NCBI RefSeq assembly: GCF_900637185.1
Contig: NZ_LR134352.1
Span: 620,001 to 684,000 of the forward strand
Source: Nocardia asteroides
Lineage (GTDB): Bacteria; Actinomycetota; Actinomycetes; Mycobacteriales; Mycobacteriaceae
DNA: 64,000 nucleotides
Direction: 5' to 3'
Positions within the stretch are counted from its first letter, which is position 1. Each line of letters opens with the position of its first letter. Positions 53,802 to 63,124 of the stretch are shown here, one piece after another. The notes under the pieces were generated by a model. The model did no database searches, was not told the DNA's origin, and saw only the letters and a list, made by a program, of their open reading frames with translations. The position numbers and the translations under genes were made by a program.

Positions 53802-54715
53802 GCCACATACTCCTTCGCGACCTGCCGCAGCAGGTGTCTACTGGGTTGACAGTCCAGCGCATGACGCTGGAGGCACTCGTGCGCCCGGTCGTACCTTCTG
53901 ACATCCGCGCGTCGTTCCAGGTAGAGATCGCCGGTGAAGCCTTCGGCGTACACCACCGGTGGTTCGACCGGTTGCCCCTTGCTGTCGGTGCCGAACTCGA
54001 GAACCGTGAAAGGTCCGGTGGAGACTCCGAGTGGAACACCGGCGGCAAACGGCAGGATACGCAGTGTCACGTTGCTTCGCGTACTGATGTCGGCAAGGTG
54101 TCGCAACTGCGCAGCCATCACCTTTGCATCACCGACGATGCGATGCAATACCGATTCGTGCAAAACCACATCGATCTCGGCGGGTGAATGCTTACGGGTG
54201 ATCAGCGCTTGTCGCTGCAACCGTAATGCGACGCGTCGATCCAGTTCGTCGACCGAATCCTGGGGATAGCCCAGTTGATTCAGCGCACGCGCGTAGTCGG
54301 CGGTCTGCAACAGGCCCAGGACCAATTCGGACTGATAAGCACGTAACCGACGTGCGGATGCCTCCAAACCCACATAGATATCGAAGTTTTCGGGAATGAG
54401 GTCACCGTAGGCGTGCCACCAGCTCTTCACCGCCGCCTGTTGCGCCAGTCCGGCCAGCCCTTCGGCGAGATCGTCGGGAATACCGTATATCCGGCACAAC
54501 TCGTTGATGTCGATCGTCCGGATTCGGTCGGCCTGACCCTTTTCCAGCCGCTGCAGGGTGCTGGCGCCCCATTCCATCAACCGGGCCGCCTCGGCGATGG
54601 TGAGCCCGGCCTGCGTGCGCCAGTCGCGCAGATAGCGGCCGAGCTGGCGACGCGGCAGCGTCGAGGACACCCCCGCCGGGGCACCACCCGTTCCGATCGA
54701 TGCGCTCGTTGCCAC
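53798..54715 (-). CDS. XRE-family regulator with DUF5753 domain
   Basis: 305 residues. N-terminal HTH (about 25-80: AGLTIAEAARLMEWGASTLQ), then the DUF5753 domain (from about 110; ELVLGLLQTADYARAL). GTG 54715 has AGGAGG about 10 nt upstream. These regulators control development or antibiotic production in Streptomyces together with the downstream DUF397 protein(s). Confidence 0.9.
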   Translation of the reverse strand: MATSASIGTGGAPAGVSSTLPRRQLGRYLRDWRTQAGLTIAEAARLMEWGASTLQRLEKGQADRIRTIDINELCRIYGIPDDLAEGLAGLAQQAAVKSWWHAYGDLIPENFDIYVGLEASARRLRAYQSELVLGLLQTADYARALNQLGYPQDSVDELDRRVALRLQRQALITRKHSPAEIDVVLHESVLHRIVGDAKVMAAQLRHLADISTRSNVTLRILPFAAGVPLGVSTGPFTVLEFGTDSKGQPVEPPVVYAEGFTGDLYLERRADVRRYDRAHECLQRHALDCQPSRHLLRQVAKEYVA

Positions 54716-54897
54716 AGCCCCGCTCCCTCCTGTGTTCGCAACCCGTCACGACCCACAGCCCCGGCGTGACGGCGGATTTCGTCCACTATGGGGAATCCTG
54801 CACTCCCGCTTGGATCCTGTGCTGGGAATTCGCGGGGAAATCTCGGGATCGGCGTGTACACACCGGTAGCCGAGCGGTTGCGTGCTGTCCTTGATCC

Positions 54898-55104
54898 ATG
54901 CAATTGAGCGATGTGAACATGCATATTGCCGCTGCACTGCTGGGTTGCGGCACCGATCCGGGCCCGATGGACGCCGAACAGGCGCATGCCGCAATGCAAT
55001 TGCATCTCGACTGCACCGTCGACGAGTGCCGGGTGCGCAGGCGCGCCCGCACCACCCTGGTCGAGGCCGGACACTGCGTGCTCGAGCAGCGGGCGATCCG
55101 CTAG
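54898..55104 (+). CDS. Small Cys-containing hypothetical protein
   Basis: 68 residues: MQLSDVNMHIAAALLGCGTD, then HLDCTVDECRVRRRARTTL. Three or four Cys and a basic stretch, no membrane segment. No Shine-Dalgarno sequence; possibly leaderless. Ends 4 nt into the convergent glycosylase gene. Function unknown. Confidence 0.5.
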   Translation: MQLSDVNMHIAAALLGCGTDPGPMDAEQAHAAMQLHLDCTVDECRVRRRARTTLVEAGHCVLEQRAIR

Positions 55105-56048
55105 CGGTGCCGATGGTCGGTGATCGGGGTGCGCGGGCCGAACTTCGGTTTGATCGCCTGGCCGCTCAGGGCGAGCAGGCGCACCGCGCGATAGCGGTGT
55201 GGCCGTAGCGGTTCCAGATACTCCACCATCGCGTCGTCGTCGATCGGATGACCGAGCAGGCTCCAGCCGACCGTCGCGGCCAGGTGATAGTCGCCGACCG
55301 AAAGCGCGTCCGCGTCGCCGAAGGCGCGTTGCGCGGTCTCGGCAACCGTCCAGACACCGATGCCGGGCAGGCTGCGCAACCGGCGCGCGGCCTCCTCTGG
55401 GGGCAGCGTGGCCGTGCGCTCGATCGAGTCGGCGACCCTGGCCGCGCGCACGATGGTCTGCGCGCGCTGCGGTCCGACATTGGCCCGGTGGTACTTCCAG
55501 GACGGGATGTGCTGCCAGGTGCGCGCGTCGGGCGCGACCATCAGTCCGGCCGGCGCCGGACCGGGCGCCGCGGTGCCGAATTCGCGCACCAGGCTGCGCC
55601 AGGCGGCGAACGAGGACTTGGTGTGCACCTTCTGTTCCAGGATCGCGGGCACCAGCGATTCGAATACCAGCCCGGTCCGCAGCATCCGCAGTCCCGGCAC
55701 CACGCGATGGGCTTCGACCAGCTTGGGATGCTCGGGGGCGAAATCGGCGAGGTCCTCGTCGAGGCACAGCATGCGCTCGAGACCGTCGATGAACTCCGCC
55801 GCGCCGGGACCCCAGGCGCTGGCCCGCGCGCCGTCGCGCCCGTCCTGGGCGAGCCGGAAGGTGACGACGCCGGTCGGCATCCGGGAGGCGTGCCAGTGCG
55901 CGCCCGTGGCGTCGACGTGATGGCAGGGATCGCCGCCGCCGCGCCGCAGCGGGACGACCGTGAGGCCCACGTCGAACGGCCTGCTCGACCGGACCGTCCT
56001 GGACAGCCCGGCCGTCGTCGGCTCGGGGTCGAGGATCTGATCGCGCAC
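55101..56048 (-). CDS. AlkA-type DNA-3-methyladenine glycosylase (HhH-GPD)
   Basis: 315 residues from GTG 56048. The helix-hairpin-helix (LRSLPGIGVWTVAETAQRA) and the catalytic Asp in SVGDYHLAAT mark the HhH-GPD superfamily. It removes alkylated bases during base-excision repair. The start is uncertain; longer frames exist upstream but without family homology in their first residues. Confidence 0.8.
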   Translation of the reverse strand: MRDQILDPEPTTAGLSRTVRSSRPFDVGLTVVPLRRGGGDPCHHVDATGAHWHASRMPTGVVTFRLAQDGRDGARASAWGPGAAEFIDGLERMLCLDEDLADFAPEHPKLVEAHRVVPGLRMLRTGLVFESLVPAILEQKVHTKSSFAAWRSLVREFGTAAPGPAPAGLMVAPDARTWQHIPSWKYHRANVGPQRAQTIVRAARVADSIERTATLPPEEAARRLRSLPGIGVWTVAETAQRAFGDADALSVGDYHLAATVGWSLLGHPIDDDAMVEYLEPLRPHRYRAVRLLALSGQAIKPKFGPRTPITDHRHR

Positions 56049-56166
56049 CCGACCATTGTGCGCGCCCGCCCCGGCAACGACGTCGATTCGTAATATTCGC
56101 CACGTCACGGGCGATATCTCCCCGACCGGCAAACAGTCGGCATCCCGTCGACGCAGGAGGTAACCG

Positions 56167-56271
56167 ATGATCACGAACGCGCTCAACTGGCTGCTGGCGG
56201 CTTGGGGAAGCGGGTCCGCGGGCAGCTCGGGTTACCACATCCCGCCGGGAACGCTGCCCCACGGGAGCTGA
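56167..56271 (+). CDS. 34-residue small ORF with a perfect ribosome site
   Basis: ATG 56167 to TGA 56271. AGGAGGT ends 6 nt before the ATG, a near-ideal Shine-Dalgarno. The product starts MITNALNWLLAAWGSGS and ends HIPPGTLPHGS: a short amphipathic or hydrophobic helix, then a Gly/Ser/Pro-rich tail. It lies alone between divergently placed genes. Could be a membrane-active peptide or a leader. Too short for usual gene calling. Confidence 0.5.
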   Translation: MITNALNWLLAAWGSGSAGSSGYHIPPGTLPHGS

Positions 56272-56330
56272 GCGGGTCCTTCCGCGACATCTGAACCAGG
56301 TCGACACCCGGCGCGCCGTGGTTCGGCCGG

Positions 56331-59303
56331 TCAGGACGGTGTGTCCCGCCTCGGCGCTGGCCCGCTTCGGCCGCTCGCGGTCTCGGCTCCCGCACCGCGC
56401 GGTGGTCCGGGGGTTGGATCGAGCAGGTAGGACGCGAGTGGGATGCCTTCGACGGCGGCGAGCTGCGCGGCCTGGGTACGGCAGGAGAACCCGTCGGCCA
56501 GGAAGACGGTGCCGGGGTCGGCCGCGCGCAGGGCCGGGAGCAGGGAGTTCTCCGCGACGGCGACCGAGACATCGTAGTGGCCTTTCTGCATGCCGAAGTT
56601 CCCGGCCAGCCCGCAGCAGCCGGCGAGTTCCGCGACGGTGACGCCCATCGCGGCGAGCAGTTCACGCTCGGCCGCGAAGCCGCCGACCGCGTGCTGATGA
56701 CAGTGCGGCTGCACGACGACCGACTCCCCGGTGCGCCGTGGTGGCCGCCAGCCGGGCTGGTCGAGCAGGAATTCGGCCAGGGTCCGCACCGACGCCGCGA
56801 CCCGACGTGCGCGGGGGTCGTCGGGCAGCAGGTCGGGCAGGTCCGCCCGGAGCGTGGCGGTGCAGGACGGCTCGAGGCCGATGATCACCCCGCCCCGCGT
56901 CACGTGCTCGGCGACCGCGTCGAGGGTGGCACGCAGGCGAGCGCGCGCCCCGTCGAGCTGGCCGGTGGTGATCCAGGTCAGGCCGCAGCAGACGCGGGCG
57001 GTCGGGATCAGGACCCGGCAGCCGAGTTGTTCGAGGATCGCCGTCGCCGCGAGGGCATTGCCCGGGTCGAAGGTGTCGGTGAACGAGTCGACCCAGAGCA
57101 TCACCTCGACAGTTTCGACCCGCGCCGGGCCGTCGCCGAGGGCGGTCGGGTTCCGCTCGGTGTGCTGGGGTGGGATCAGGTTTCGGTGGGTGGTTCGCCG
57201 CAGGGCGAGGGTCAGCGGTTCGGTGCGCTGGTTGCCGCCGAGTTCTGCCCAGATCCGCCGGAAGGGCGTGGCGGCGAGGGGTGGGGCGTCGCGTCGCGGG
57301 TCGATACCGACGGCGCGCATGCCGGTGCGGCGCAGGAAAGGCTGGGCCGCGAGGGTGTTGGCCAGGCGTGGAAAGCGCTGGGCGACAGCGAGCCAGCGGG
57401 GGAGCTGCCCCAGGACGTAGTGGTCGAGGGGGCGGCGGCGGCCGAGGTAGCGCCGGTACAGGGCCTCGGATTTGTAGGTGGCCATGTCGACGCCCGCCGG
57501 GCAGTCGGATCCACACGCCTTGCAGGACAGGCACAGGTCCAGTGATTCCTCGACGGCCGGTGCGCGCCAGTCGAGTTCGCCGCGCACGACTTCCTGGAGC
57601 ACGCGGGCGCGGCCCCTGGTGGTGTCCTTCTCGTCGGCGGTCGCCAGGTACGACGGGCACATGAATCCGCCCGCGGCGCGAGTGTCGGCCCGGCACTTGC
57701 CGATTCCTACACATCTGTGCACAGCTGTGGACAGATCGCCCCCATCGTGGGGCAGCGCGAAACCGCCCGCCGACGGCAGGGGTCGCAACCCGGCCACGCG
57801 GAGATCGGCGTCCACCGGATTCGGCGCGATCAGCACGCCCGGATTGAGCAGGCCGTCGGGATCGAACAGCGCCTTGAAGTCCGCGAAGGCGGCACGGGCG
57901 GCGGGGGAGTACATCACCGCCAGCAGTTCGGATCTGGCGCGGCCGTCACCGTGTTCGCCGGACAGCGAGCCACCGTGCCGGACGACGAGTTCGGCGGCGT
58001 CGAACAGGAACTCCCGGAATCGCTGCGGCGCGTCGGTGATCGGAAGATCGAGCCGCACGTGGATGCAGCCGTCTCCGATGTGGCCGTACAGCAGGCCGTC
58101 GACCTCGTATCGGCCGGTGAGCTGGGCGAATTCGCGCAGGTAGGCGCCCAGCCGCTCGGGCGGGACGGCGGCGTCCTCCCAGCCGGGCCAGGCCGGTGCG
58201 CCCTCCGGTGTCCGGCCGGCCAGTCCCGCGCCGTCGGCCCGGATTCGCCAGAGTGCCGCGGTGGCACCGGGATCGGTGACGATGCGGTGATCGTCGGCGT
58301 GCGCTTCCCGGCACAGCCGCTCGGCCGCGGCCAGTGCCTCGGCCGGGGTGGCCCCCGCGGTCTCGACGAACAACCAGCCTCGCCCGCGCGGCAGTTCGGG
58401 CACGGTGCCACGGTGGGCCCGTACCCGGTCGACCAGGCCCGCGTCGATGCCCTCCACCGCGATCGGCGCGCAGCTCGTCACGGCCGCGACATCGTCTGCC
58501 GCCGTCGCGATATCGCGATAGCCGAGCACCGTCAGCACGGTCGCGCCCGGCAGCGGCGTGAGGTCCACTTCGGCCTCGAGCAGCAGCCCGCAGGTGCCCT
58601 CGGTGCCGACGAAGGCCTTGGCGATCGACGAACCCCGTTCCGGGAGCAGATGTTCCAGCCCGTAGCCGGAGGCCTGGCGCTCGAATCGGCCGAGTTCGGT
58701 GCGCAGCACCGCGAGATTCGCGGTGGTGAACGCGGCCAGGCCGGGCACCGCGGCCGGGTCGGCGCCGAGCACCCGCAGCGTGCCGGTGCCGTCGACGACG
58801 CGCAGTTCCCGCACCGTGTCGGAAGTGCGGCCCCAGGCCAGCGCGTGCGGCCCGCAGGCGTTGTTGCCGATCATCCCGCCGAGGGTGCAGCGATCCTGGG
58901 TGGACGGGTCGGGACCGAACCGCAACCCGTCGGGCCGCAGCCGTCGTTGCAGCTCGGACAGCACGACACCGGGCCGCACCCGGGCCGTGCGCGCCACCGG
59001 ATCGACCTGCACCCCGCGCAGGTGCCTGCTGAAATCGACCACGATGCCGGGGCCGACGGCATTGCCCGCCACCGAGGTGCCCGCACCGCGCGCGGTCACC
59101 GCCAGGCCGTGCTCGCGCGCGAACAGGACCGTCGCGATCACGTCGTCGTCACGGCGCGGGAACACCACGAGGGTGGGCCGCACCCGGTAGTTGGAGGCGT
59201 CGGAGGCGTACTCGGCGCGGCGGCGGACCGACGCGTCCACCGGACAGGCGATCCGGGCCCGCAGGGCGTCGGCGAGCAGCTCCGCATTCCGGTCGGCATC
59301 CAC
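56331..59303 (-). CDS. FAD-linked oxidase / Fe-S oxidoreductase fusion (GlcD-GlpC type)
   Basis: 990 residues. N-terminal FAD-binding PCMH domain (ARGAGTSVAGNAVG, GGMIGNNACGPHA), FAD-linked C-terminal domain (YGHIGDGCIHVRL), then ferredoxin-like cysteines (CLSCKACGSDCP) and two CCG-type domains (VCCGLTW, LAGCCGLAGNFG). The layout is that of D-2-hydroxyglutarate/D-lactate dehydrogenases of the YdiJ type, oxidising 2-hydroxyacids and passing electrons to the chain. The exact substrate is unknown. Confidence 0.9.
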   Translation of the reverse strand: MDADRNAELLADALRARIACPVDASVRRRAEYASDASNYRVRPTLVVFPRRDDDVIATVLFAREHGLAVTARGAGTSVAGNAVGPGIVVDFSRHLRGVQVDPVARTARVRPGVVLSELQRRLRPDGLRFGPDPSTQDRCTLGGMIGNNACGPHALAWGRTSDTVRELRVVDGTGTLRVLGADPAAVPGLAAFTTANLAVLRTELGRFERQASGYGLEHLLPERGSSIAKAFVGTEGTCGLLLEAEVDLTPLPGATVLTVLGYRDIATAADDVAAVTSCAPIAVEGIDAGLVDRVRAHRGTVPELPRGRGWLFVETAGATPAEALAAAERLCREAHADDHRIVTDPGATAALWRIRADGAGLAGRTPEGAPAWPGWEDAAVPPERLGAYLREFAQLTGRYEVDGLLYGHIGDGCIHVRLDLPITDAPQRFREFLFDAAELVVRHGGSLSGEHGDGRARSELLAVMYSPAARAAFADFKALFDPDGLLNPGVLIAPNPVDADLRVAGLRPLPSAGGFALPHDGGDLSTAVHRCVGIGKCRADTRAAGGFMCPSYLATADEKDTTRGRARVLQEVVRGELDWRAPAVEESLDLCLSCKACGSDCPAGVDMATYKSEALYRRYLGRRRPLDHYVLGQLPRWLAVAQRFPRLANTLAAQPFLRRTGMRAVGIDPRRDAPPLAATPFRRIWAELGGNQRTEPLTLALRRTTHRNLIPPQHTERNPTALGDGPARVETVEVMLWVDSFTDTFDPGNALAATAILEQLGCRVLIPTARVCCGLTWITTGQLDGARARLRATLDAVAEHVTRGGVIIGLEPSCTATLRADLPDLLPDDPRARRVAASVRTLAEFLLDQPGWRPPRRTGESVVVQPHCHQHAVGGFAAERELLAAMGVTVAELAGCCGLAGNFGMQKGHYDVSVAVAENSLLPALRAADPGTVFLADGFSCRTQAAQLAAVEGIPLASYLLDPTPGPPRGAGAETASGRSGPAPRRDTPS

Positions 59304-59439
59304 CCGACCAGCTTATTTCCCCGTGTTCGCCGTCGGCGGAACCGTGGGCGGGCGGAAAGTATTTGCGATCAACCTTTGTTGAGGTTTTAGTGTCGGTGGG
59401 CAGGAGTTCGATGGGTGGGGAGCGAAGAGGAGCAAGCCA

Positions 59440-61326
59440 GTGAGTATCGAATCGGTGGCCTACAGCCAGATGTACCGGCGGATGAACGCGCCGGAGGAAC
59501 AGCGGCCGTTCCGCCTCGCCACCGCGCGCCGCATCCTGCGTTTCGCGGAACCACACTGGCGGCGGATCTCGGGATTCCTCGTGCTCAGCGTGCTGGCGGC
59601 GGTACTGGGCGTGGCCACGCCGGTGCTGGCGGGCCGGGTCGTCAACGACATCGTCGGCGGTTCCGCGCCGCGCACGGTGGTCCTGCTCGCGCTCGCCATC
59701 GCCGGCCTGGCGATCCTGGACGCGGGGCTCGGCATCGTCATCCGCTGGCTCTCGGCCCGGATCGGCGAGGGCCTGATCCTGGACCTGCGCACCGCGGTGT
59801 TCGACCACGTGCAGAAGATGCCGGTGGCGTTCTTCACCAGGACCAGGACCGGCGCCCTGGTGAGCAGGCTCAACAGCGATGTCATCGGCGCGCAGCGCGC
59901 CTTCAGCGACACCCTGTCCGGCGTGGTCACCAATATCGTCACGCTGGTGCTGACGCTCGCGGTGATGCTCAGCATCTCCTGGCAGATCACCCTGCTGGCG
60001 CTGGTGCTGCTGCCCGTCTTCGTCATCCCGGCCCGCCGGGCCGGCAACCGGCTGGCCGCCATGCAGCGCGAGGCCGCCCAGCTCAACGCCGCCATGAGCA
60101 CCCAGATGACCGAGCGCTTCTCCGCCCCCGGCGCCACCCTGGTGAAGCTGTTCGGCAGGCCGCAGCAGGAGTCCTCGGAGTTCGCGGTGCGCGCCACCCG
60201 GGTCCGTGACATCGGCGTCCGCACCGCGATGCTGCAGACCACCTTCGTCACCTCGCTCACCCTGGTCTCCGCGCTGGCCCTGGCCCTGGTCTACGGCCTG
60301 GGCGGCTGGTACGCCCTGCAGGGCAGCCTGGACGCCGGCTCGGTCGTCGCGCTGTCGCTGTTGCTGACCCGCCTCTACACCCCGCTCACCGCCCTGGCCA
60401 GTGCGCGGCTGGAGATCATGTCCGCGCTGGTGAGCTTCGAGCGCGTGTTCGAGGTGCTGGACCTGAAGCCGCTGATCGAGGACGCGCCCGGCGCGGTCCC
60501 GGTCGCCGACGGGCCGGTCGCGGTGGAGCTGGACGCGGTGAACTTCGGGTACCCCTCGGCCGACAAGGTGTCGCTGGCCTCGCTCGAGGACGTCGCCACC
60601 CTGGACACCAGGGGCGGGGTCGAGGTGCTGCACGAGGTGTCGCTGCGGGCCGAGCCGGGCCAGCTGATCGCGCTGGTCGGCTCCTCGGGCGCCGGTAAAT
60701 CCACCATCGCGCAGCTGGTGTCGCGGCTCTACGACGTCGACTCGGGCGCGGTCCGGCTCAACGGCGCCGACGTGCGCGAGCTCACCACCGAGTCCATCCA
60801 GCGCACGGTGGGCCTGGTCACCCAGGACGGGCACCTGTTCCACGACACGATCCGCGCGAATCTGCTGCTGGCCCAGCCGGAAGCGACCGAGGAGCAGCTG
60901 TGGGACGCGCTGCGCCGGGCCCGGCTCGGCGAACTGGTCGACTCGCTGTCCGACGGTCTGGACACCGTCGTCGGCGAACGCGGCTACCGGCTCTCCGGCG
61001 GTGAACGGCAACGCCTCACCATCGCCCGCCTGCTGCTCAAGCAGCCGCGCGTGGTGATCCTCGACGAGGCCACCGCCTCGCTGGACTCCACCTCCGAGGC
61101 CGCGGTGCAGGAAGCCCTCACCGAGGCACTGCAGGGCCGGACCGCGCTGGTGATCGCGCACCGGCTCTCCACGATCCGCTCGGCCGACCAGATCGTGGTG
61201 CTCGAGCAGGGCCGCATCGTCGAGCGTGGCACCCACGCCGACCTGCTCAACGCCGACGGCCGCTACGCCGAGCTGTACCGCACCCAGTTCGCCGACGAAC
61301 CGGTGCCGGTCACCAGCGTGGTCTGA
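59440..61326 (+). CDS. ABC exporter (fused membrane-ATPase half transporter)
   Basis: 628 residues. Six transmembrane helices in about 45-335, then the nucleotide-binding domain: Walker A GSSGAGKST, signature LSGGERQRL, Walker B VVILDEATASLD and H-loop IAHRLST. Functions as a dimer to export a lipid, peptide or drug. GTG 59440 has GAGGAG about 9 nt upstream. Confidence 0.93.
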   Translation: MSIESVAYSQMYRRMNAPEEQRPFRLATARRILRFAEPHWRRISGFLVLSVLAAVLGVATPVLAGRVVNDIVGGSAPRTVVLLALAIAGLAILDAGLGIVIRWLSARIGEGLILDLRTAVFDHVQKMPVAFFTRTRTGALVSRLNSDVIGAQRAFSDTLSGVVTNIVTLVLTLAVMLSISWQITLLALVLLPVFVIPARRAGNRLAAMQREAAQLNAAMSTQMTERFSAPGATLVKLFGRPQQESSEFAVRATRVRDIGVRTAMLQTTFVTSLTLVSALALALVYGLGGWYALQGSLDAGSVVALSLLLTRLYTPLTALASARLEIMSALVSFERVFEVLDLKPLIEDAPGAVPVADGPVAVELDAVNFGYPSADKVSLASLEDVATLDTRGGVEVLHEVSLRAEPGQLIALVGSSGAGKSTIAQLVSRLYDVDSGAVRLNGADVRELTTESIQRTVGLVTQDGHLFHDTIRANLLLAQPEATEEQLWDALRRARLGELVDSLSDGLDTVVGERGYRLSGGERQRLTIARLLLKQPRVVILDEATASLDSTSEAAVQEALTEALQGRTALVIAHRLSTIRSADQIVVLEQGRIVERGTHADLLNADGRYAELYRTQFADEPVPVTSVV

Positions 61327-61331
61327 GCGGA

Positions 61332-61366
61332 CGGCCGGTGGGCTACAGCGCCGAGCCCACCGGCCG
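61332..61366. terminator. Terminator hairpin overlapping the gntR 3' end
   Basis: A 13-bp perfect stem (61332-61344 with 61354-61366) with a 9-nt loop, between convergent genes; it includes the last codons and stop of the GntR gene. Confidence 0.65.
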
Positions 61367-62038
61367 CAACGCGGTGACGATGGCCAGGGTCGGGGCGCGG
61401 CCCGCCTCGGTGTGGCCGAGCATCGCGTACTCGGCCAGCCGCTCGTCGCCGGAGCAGATGGCGTCGATGAGGTGGCGGTGTTCGTCGCGCTGCTGTTCGG
61501 CGCCGCGCTCGGTGGTCAGGAAGAACAGCCAGGCCATCCGCGCCAGGATGGTCCGCATCAGCTGGGTGAGCAGGCTGTTGCCGGACAGTTCCACGATCGC
61601 GCCGTGCAGCCGGGCATTGGTCTCGGCCAGGTGCAGCGGGTCCCGCGAGTCGGTGGCCCGCTGCGCGTCGCGCAGGGCGGCGAGCAGGGGAGCGCTGTCG
61701 TGGCCCTGCCGGATGCGGGCGGCGGCCAGCCGGGCGGCCAGCGGCTCCAAGCCGATTCGCACGTCGAACAACTCGTCGACCGCCGTGCGATCCCACGACC
61801 GCACCACCGCGCTGCGCCGGGGCAGCGCGCTGACGATGCCGTCGAATTCCAGCAGCGCCAGCGCCTCGCGCACCGGCAGCCGCGAGCTGCCGAGCTCGGC
61901 GGCCACCCGCGCCTCGGGTAACTTCTCCCCCTCGCGGTAGCGGCCGGTGATGATGGCGCGCCGCAGCTCGTCGTAGATCCGCCGGGTCTGGGAGGTGTCG
62001 TCGACGAGGTCGACCTGCCGATGTTGGTCTCGGGCCAC
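61343..62038 (-). CDS. GntR-family regulator with FCD domain
   Basis: 231 residues. Winged helix about 15-80 (EARVAAELGSSRLPVREALALLE), then an FCD all-helical ligand domain whose acidic/His metal ligands include LHGAIVEL and DEHRHLIDAI. GTG start at 62038. It may control the adjacent reductase, whose end lies 39 nt from its start. Confidence 0.88.
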   Translation of the reverse strand: MARDQHRQVDLVDDTSQTRRIYDELRRAIITGRYREGEKLPEARVAAELGSSRLPVREALALLEFDGIVSALPRRSAVVRSWDRTAVDELFDVRIGLEPLAARLAAARIRQGHDSAPLLAALRDAQRATDSRDPLHLAETNARLHGAIVELSGNSLLTQLMRTILARMAWLFFLTTERGAEQQRDEHRHLIDAICSGDERLAEYAMLGHTEAGRAPTLAIVTALRPVGSAL

Positions 62039-62076
62039 CCGGCCAGTCTACGAATACCGCTGCGGCGGACCGGTGT

Positions 62077-63072
62077 TCAGAACTCGCCCGCGACCCCGAC
62101 CACGGTGCGACCGGAGTGGGTGCCGTCCTTGATCGACTGCAGCACCGTGCCCACCTCGGCGATCGGGGTGAACGACTCGATCGTCGAAAGATGCTGGGGA
62201 CGCAGCTCTTTGCCCAGCGCGGTCCACAGCGCGCGGCGCTTCTCGATCGGCAGGAACACCGAGTCGATGCCGATCAGGCTCACCCCGCGCAGGATGAACG
62301 GCAGCACGGTGGCGGGCAGCTCCGCGCCGCCGGTCAGTCCGCTGGCCGCGACGGCGCCGCCGTAGCCGATGGAGCTCAGGACGTGGGCCAGCGAGGCGCC
62401 GCCGACGCTGTCGACCGCCGCGGCCCAGATCGCCTTGTTGAGCGGGCGCGGTTTGGCGTCGGGATCGAGCGGGAGCCTGCCGATGACCTCGTTGGCGCCG
62501 AGTTCGGCGAGCAGGTCGTTCGAGCCGGTCTTGCCGGTCGAGGCGATCACCTCGAAGCCCAGGCCGGACAGGATGTCGATGGCGACGGTGCCGACGCCGC
62601 CGGTCGCGCCGGTGACCAGCACCGCGCCGTCGTCGGGGGTGAGGCCGCGGTCGAGCAGGGCCTGCACGCTCATGGCGGCGGTGAAGCCCGCGGTGCCGAT
62701 GGTGGCGGCGTCGCGAGTGTCGAGGCCGTCCAGGCGCACCACCCATTCGGCGGGCACCCTGGCGTATTCGGCGAAGCCGCCGTTGCGGGACACACCCAGC
62801 TCGTAGCCGTGCGCGATCACCTGGTCGCCGGGGGCGAAATCGTCGACCTCGGACGCGACCACCTCACCGGTGAGGTCGATACCGGGCACGATCGGGTAGT
62901 TCCGCACCACGCCGCCACGCGGGGTGATCGCCAGCAGATCCTTGTAGTTGGCGCTCGAATAGTGGACTTTGATCGTCACCTCGCCGGTGCCGAGGAAATC
63001 CTCCCCGACCTGCTCGCGAGCGAGCACGATCCCACCGTCGTCTTCCCGGGCAACCATCGCGGAGTAATCCAT
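62077..63072 (-). CDS. AcuI/YhdH-type acrylyl-CoA reductase (MDR family)
   Basis: 331 residues from ATG 63072. Zinc-free medium-chain reductase: SSANYKDLLAIT, PGIDLTGEV, and the NADPH motif VTGATGGVGTVA. Characterised relatives reduce acryloyl-CoA to propanoyl-CoA. Likely co-transcribed ahead of the GntR gene. Confidence 0.88.
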   Translation of the reverse strand: MDYSAMVAREDDGGIVLAREQVGEDFLGTGEVTIKVHYSSANYKDLLAITPRGGVVRNYPIVPGIDLTGEVVASEVDDFAPGDQVIAHGYELGVSRNGGFAEYARVPAEWVVRLDGLDTRDAATIGTAGFTAAMSVQALLDRGLTPDDGAVLVTGATGGVGTVAIDILSGLGFEVIASTGKTGSNDLLAELGANEVIGRLPLDPDAKPRPLNKAIWAAAVDSVGGASLAHVLSSIGYGGAVAASGLTGGAELPATVLPFILRGVSLIGIDSVFLPIEKRRALWTALGKELRPQHLSTIESFTPIAEVGTVLQSIKDGTHSGRTVVGVAGEF

Positions 63073-63124
63073 CGCCCGAGCATACGAGGCGAACCGTGTC
63101 CGCGCGTGGACCAATCGTTCCTGA

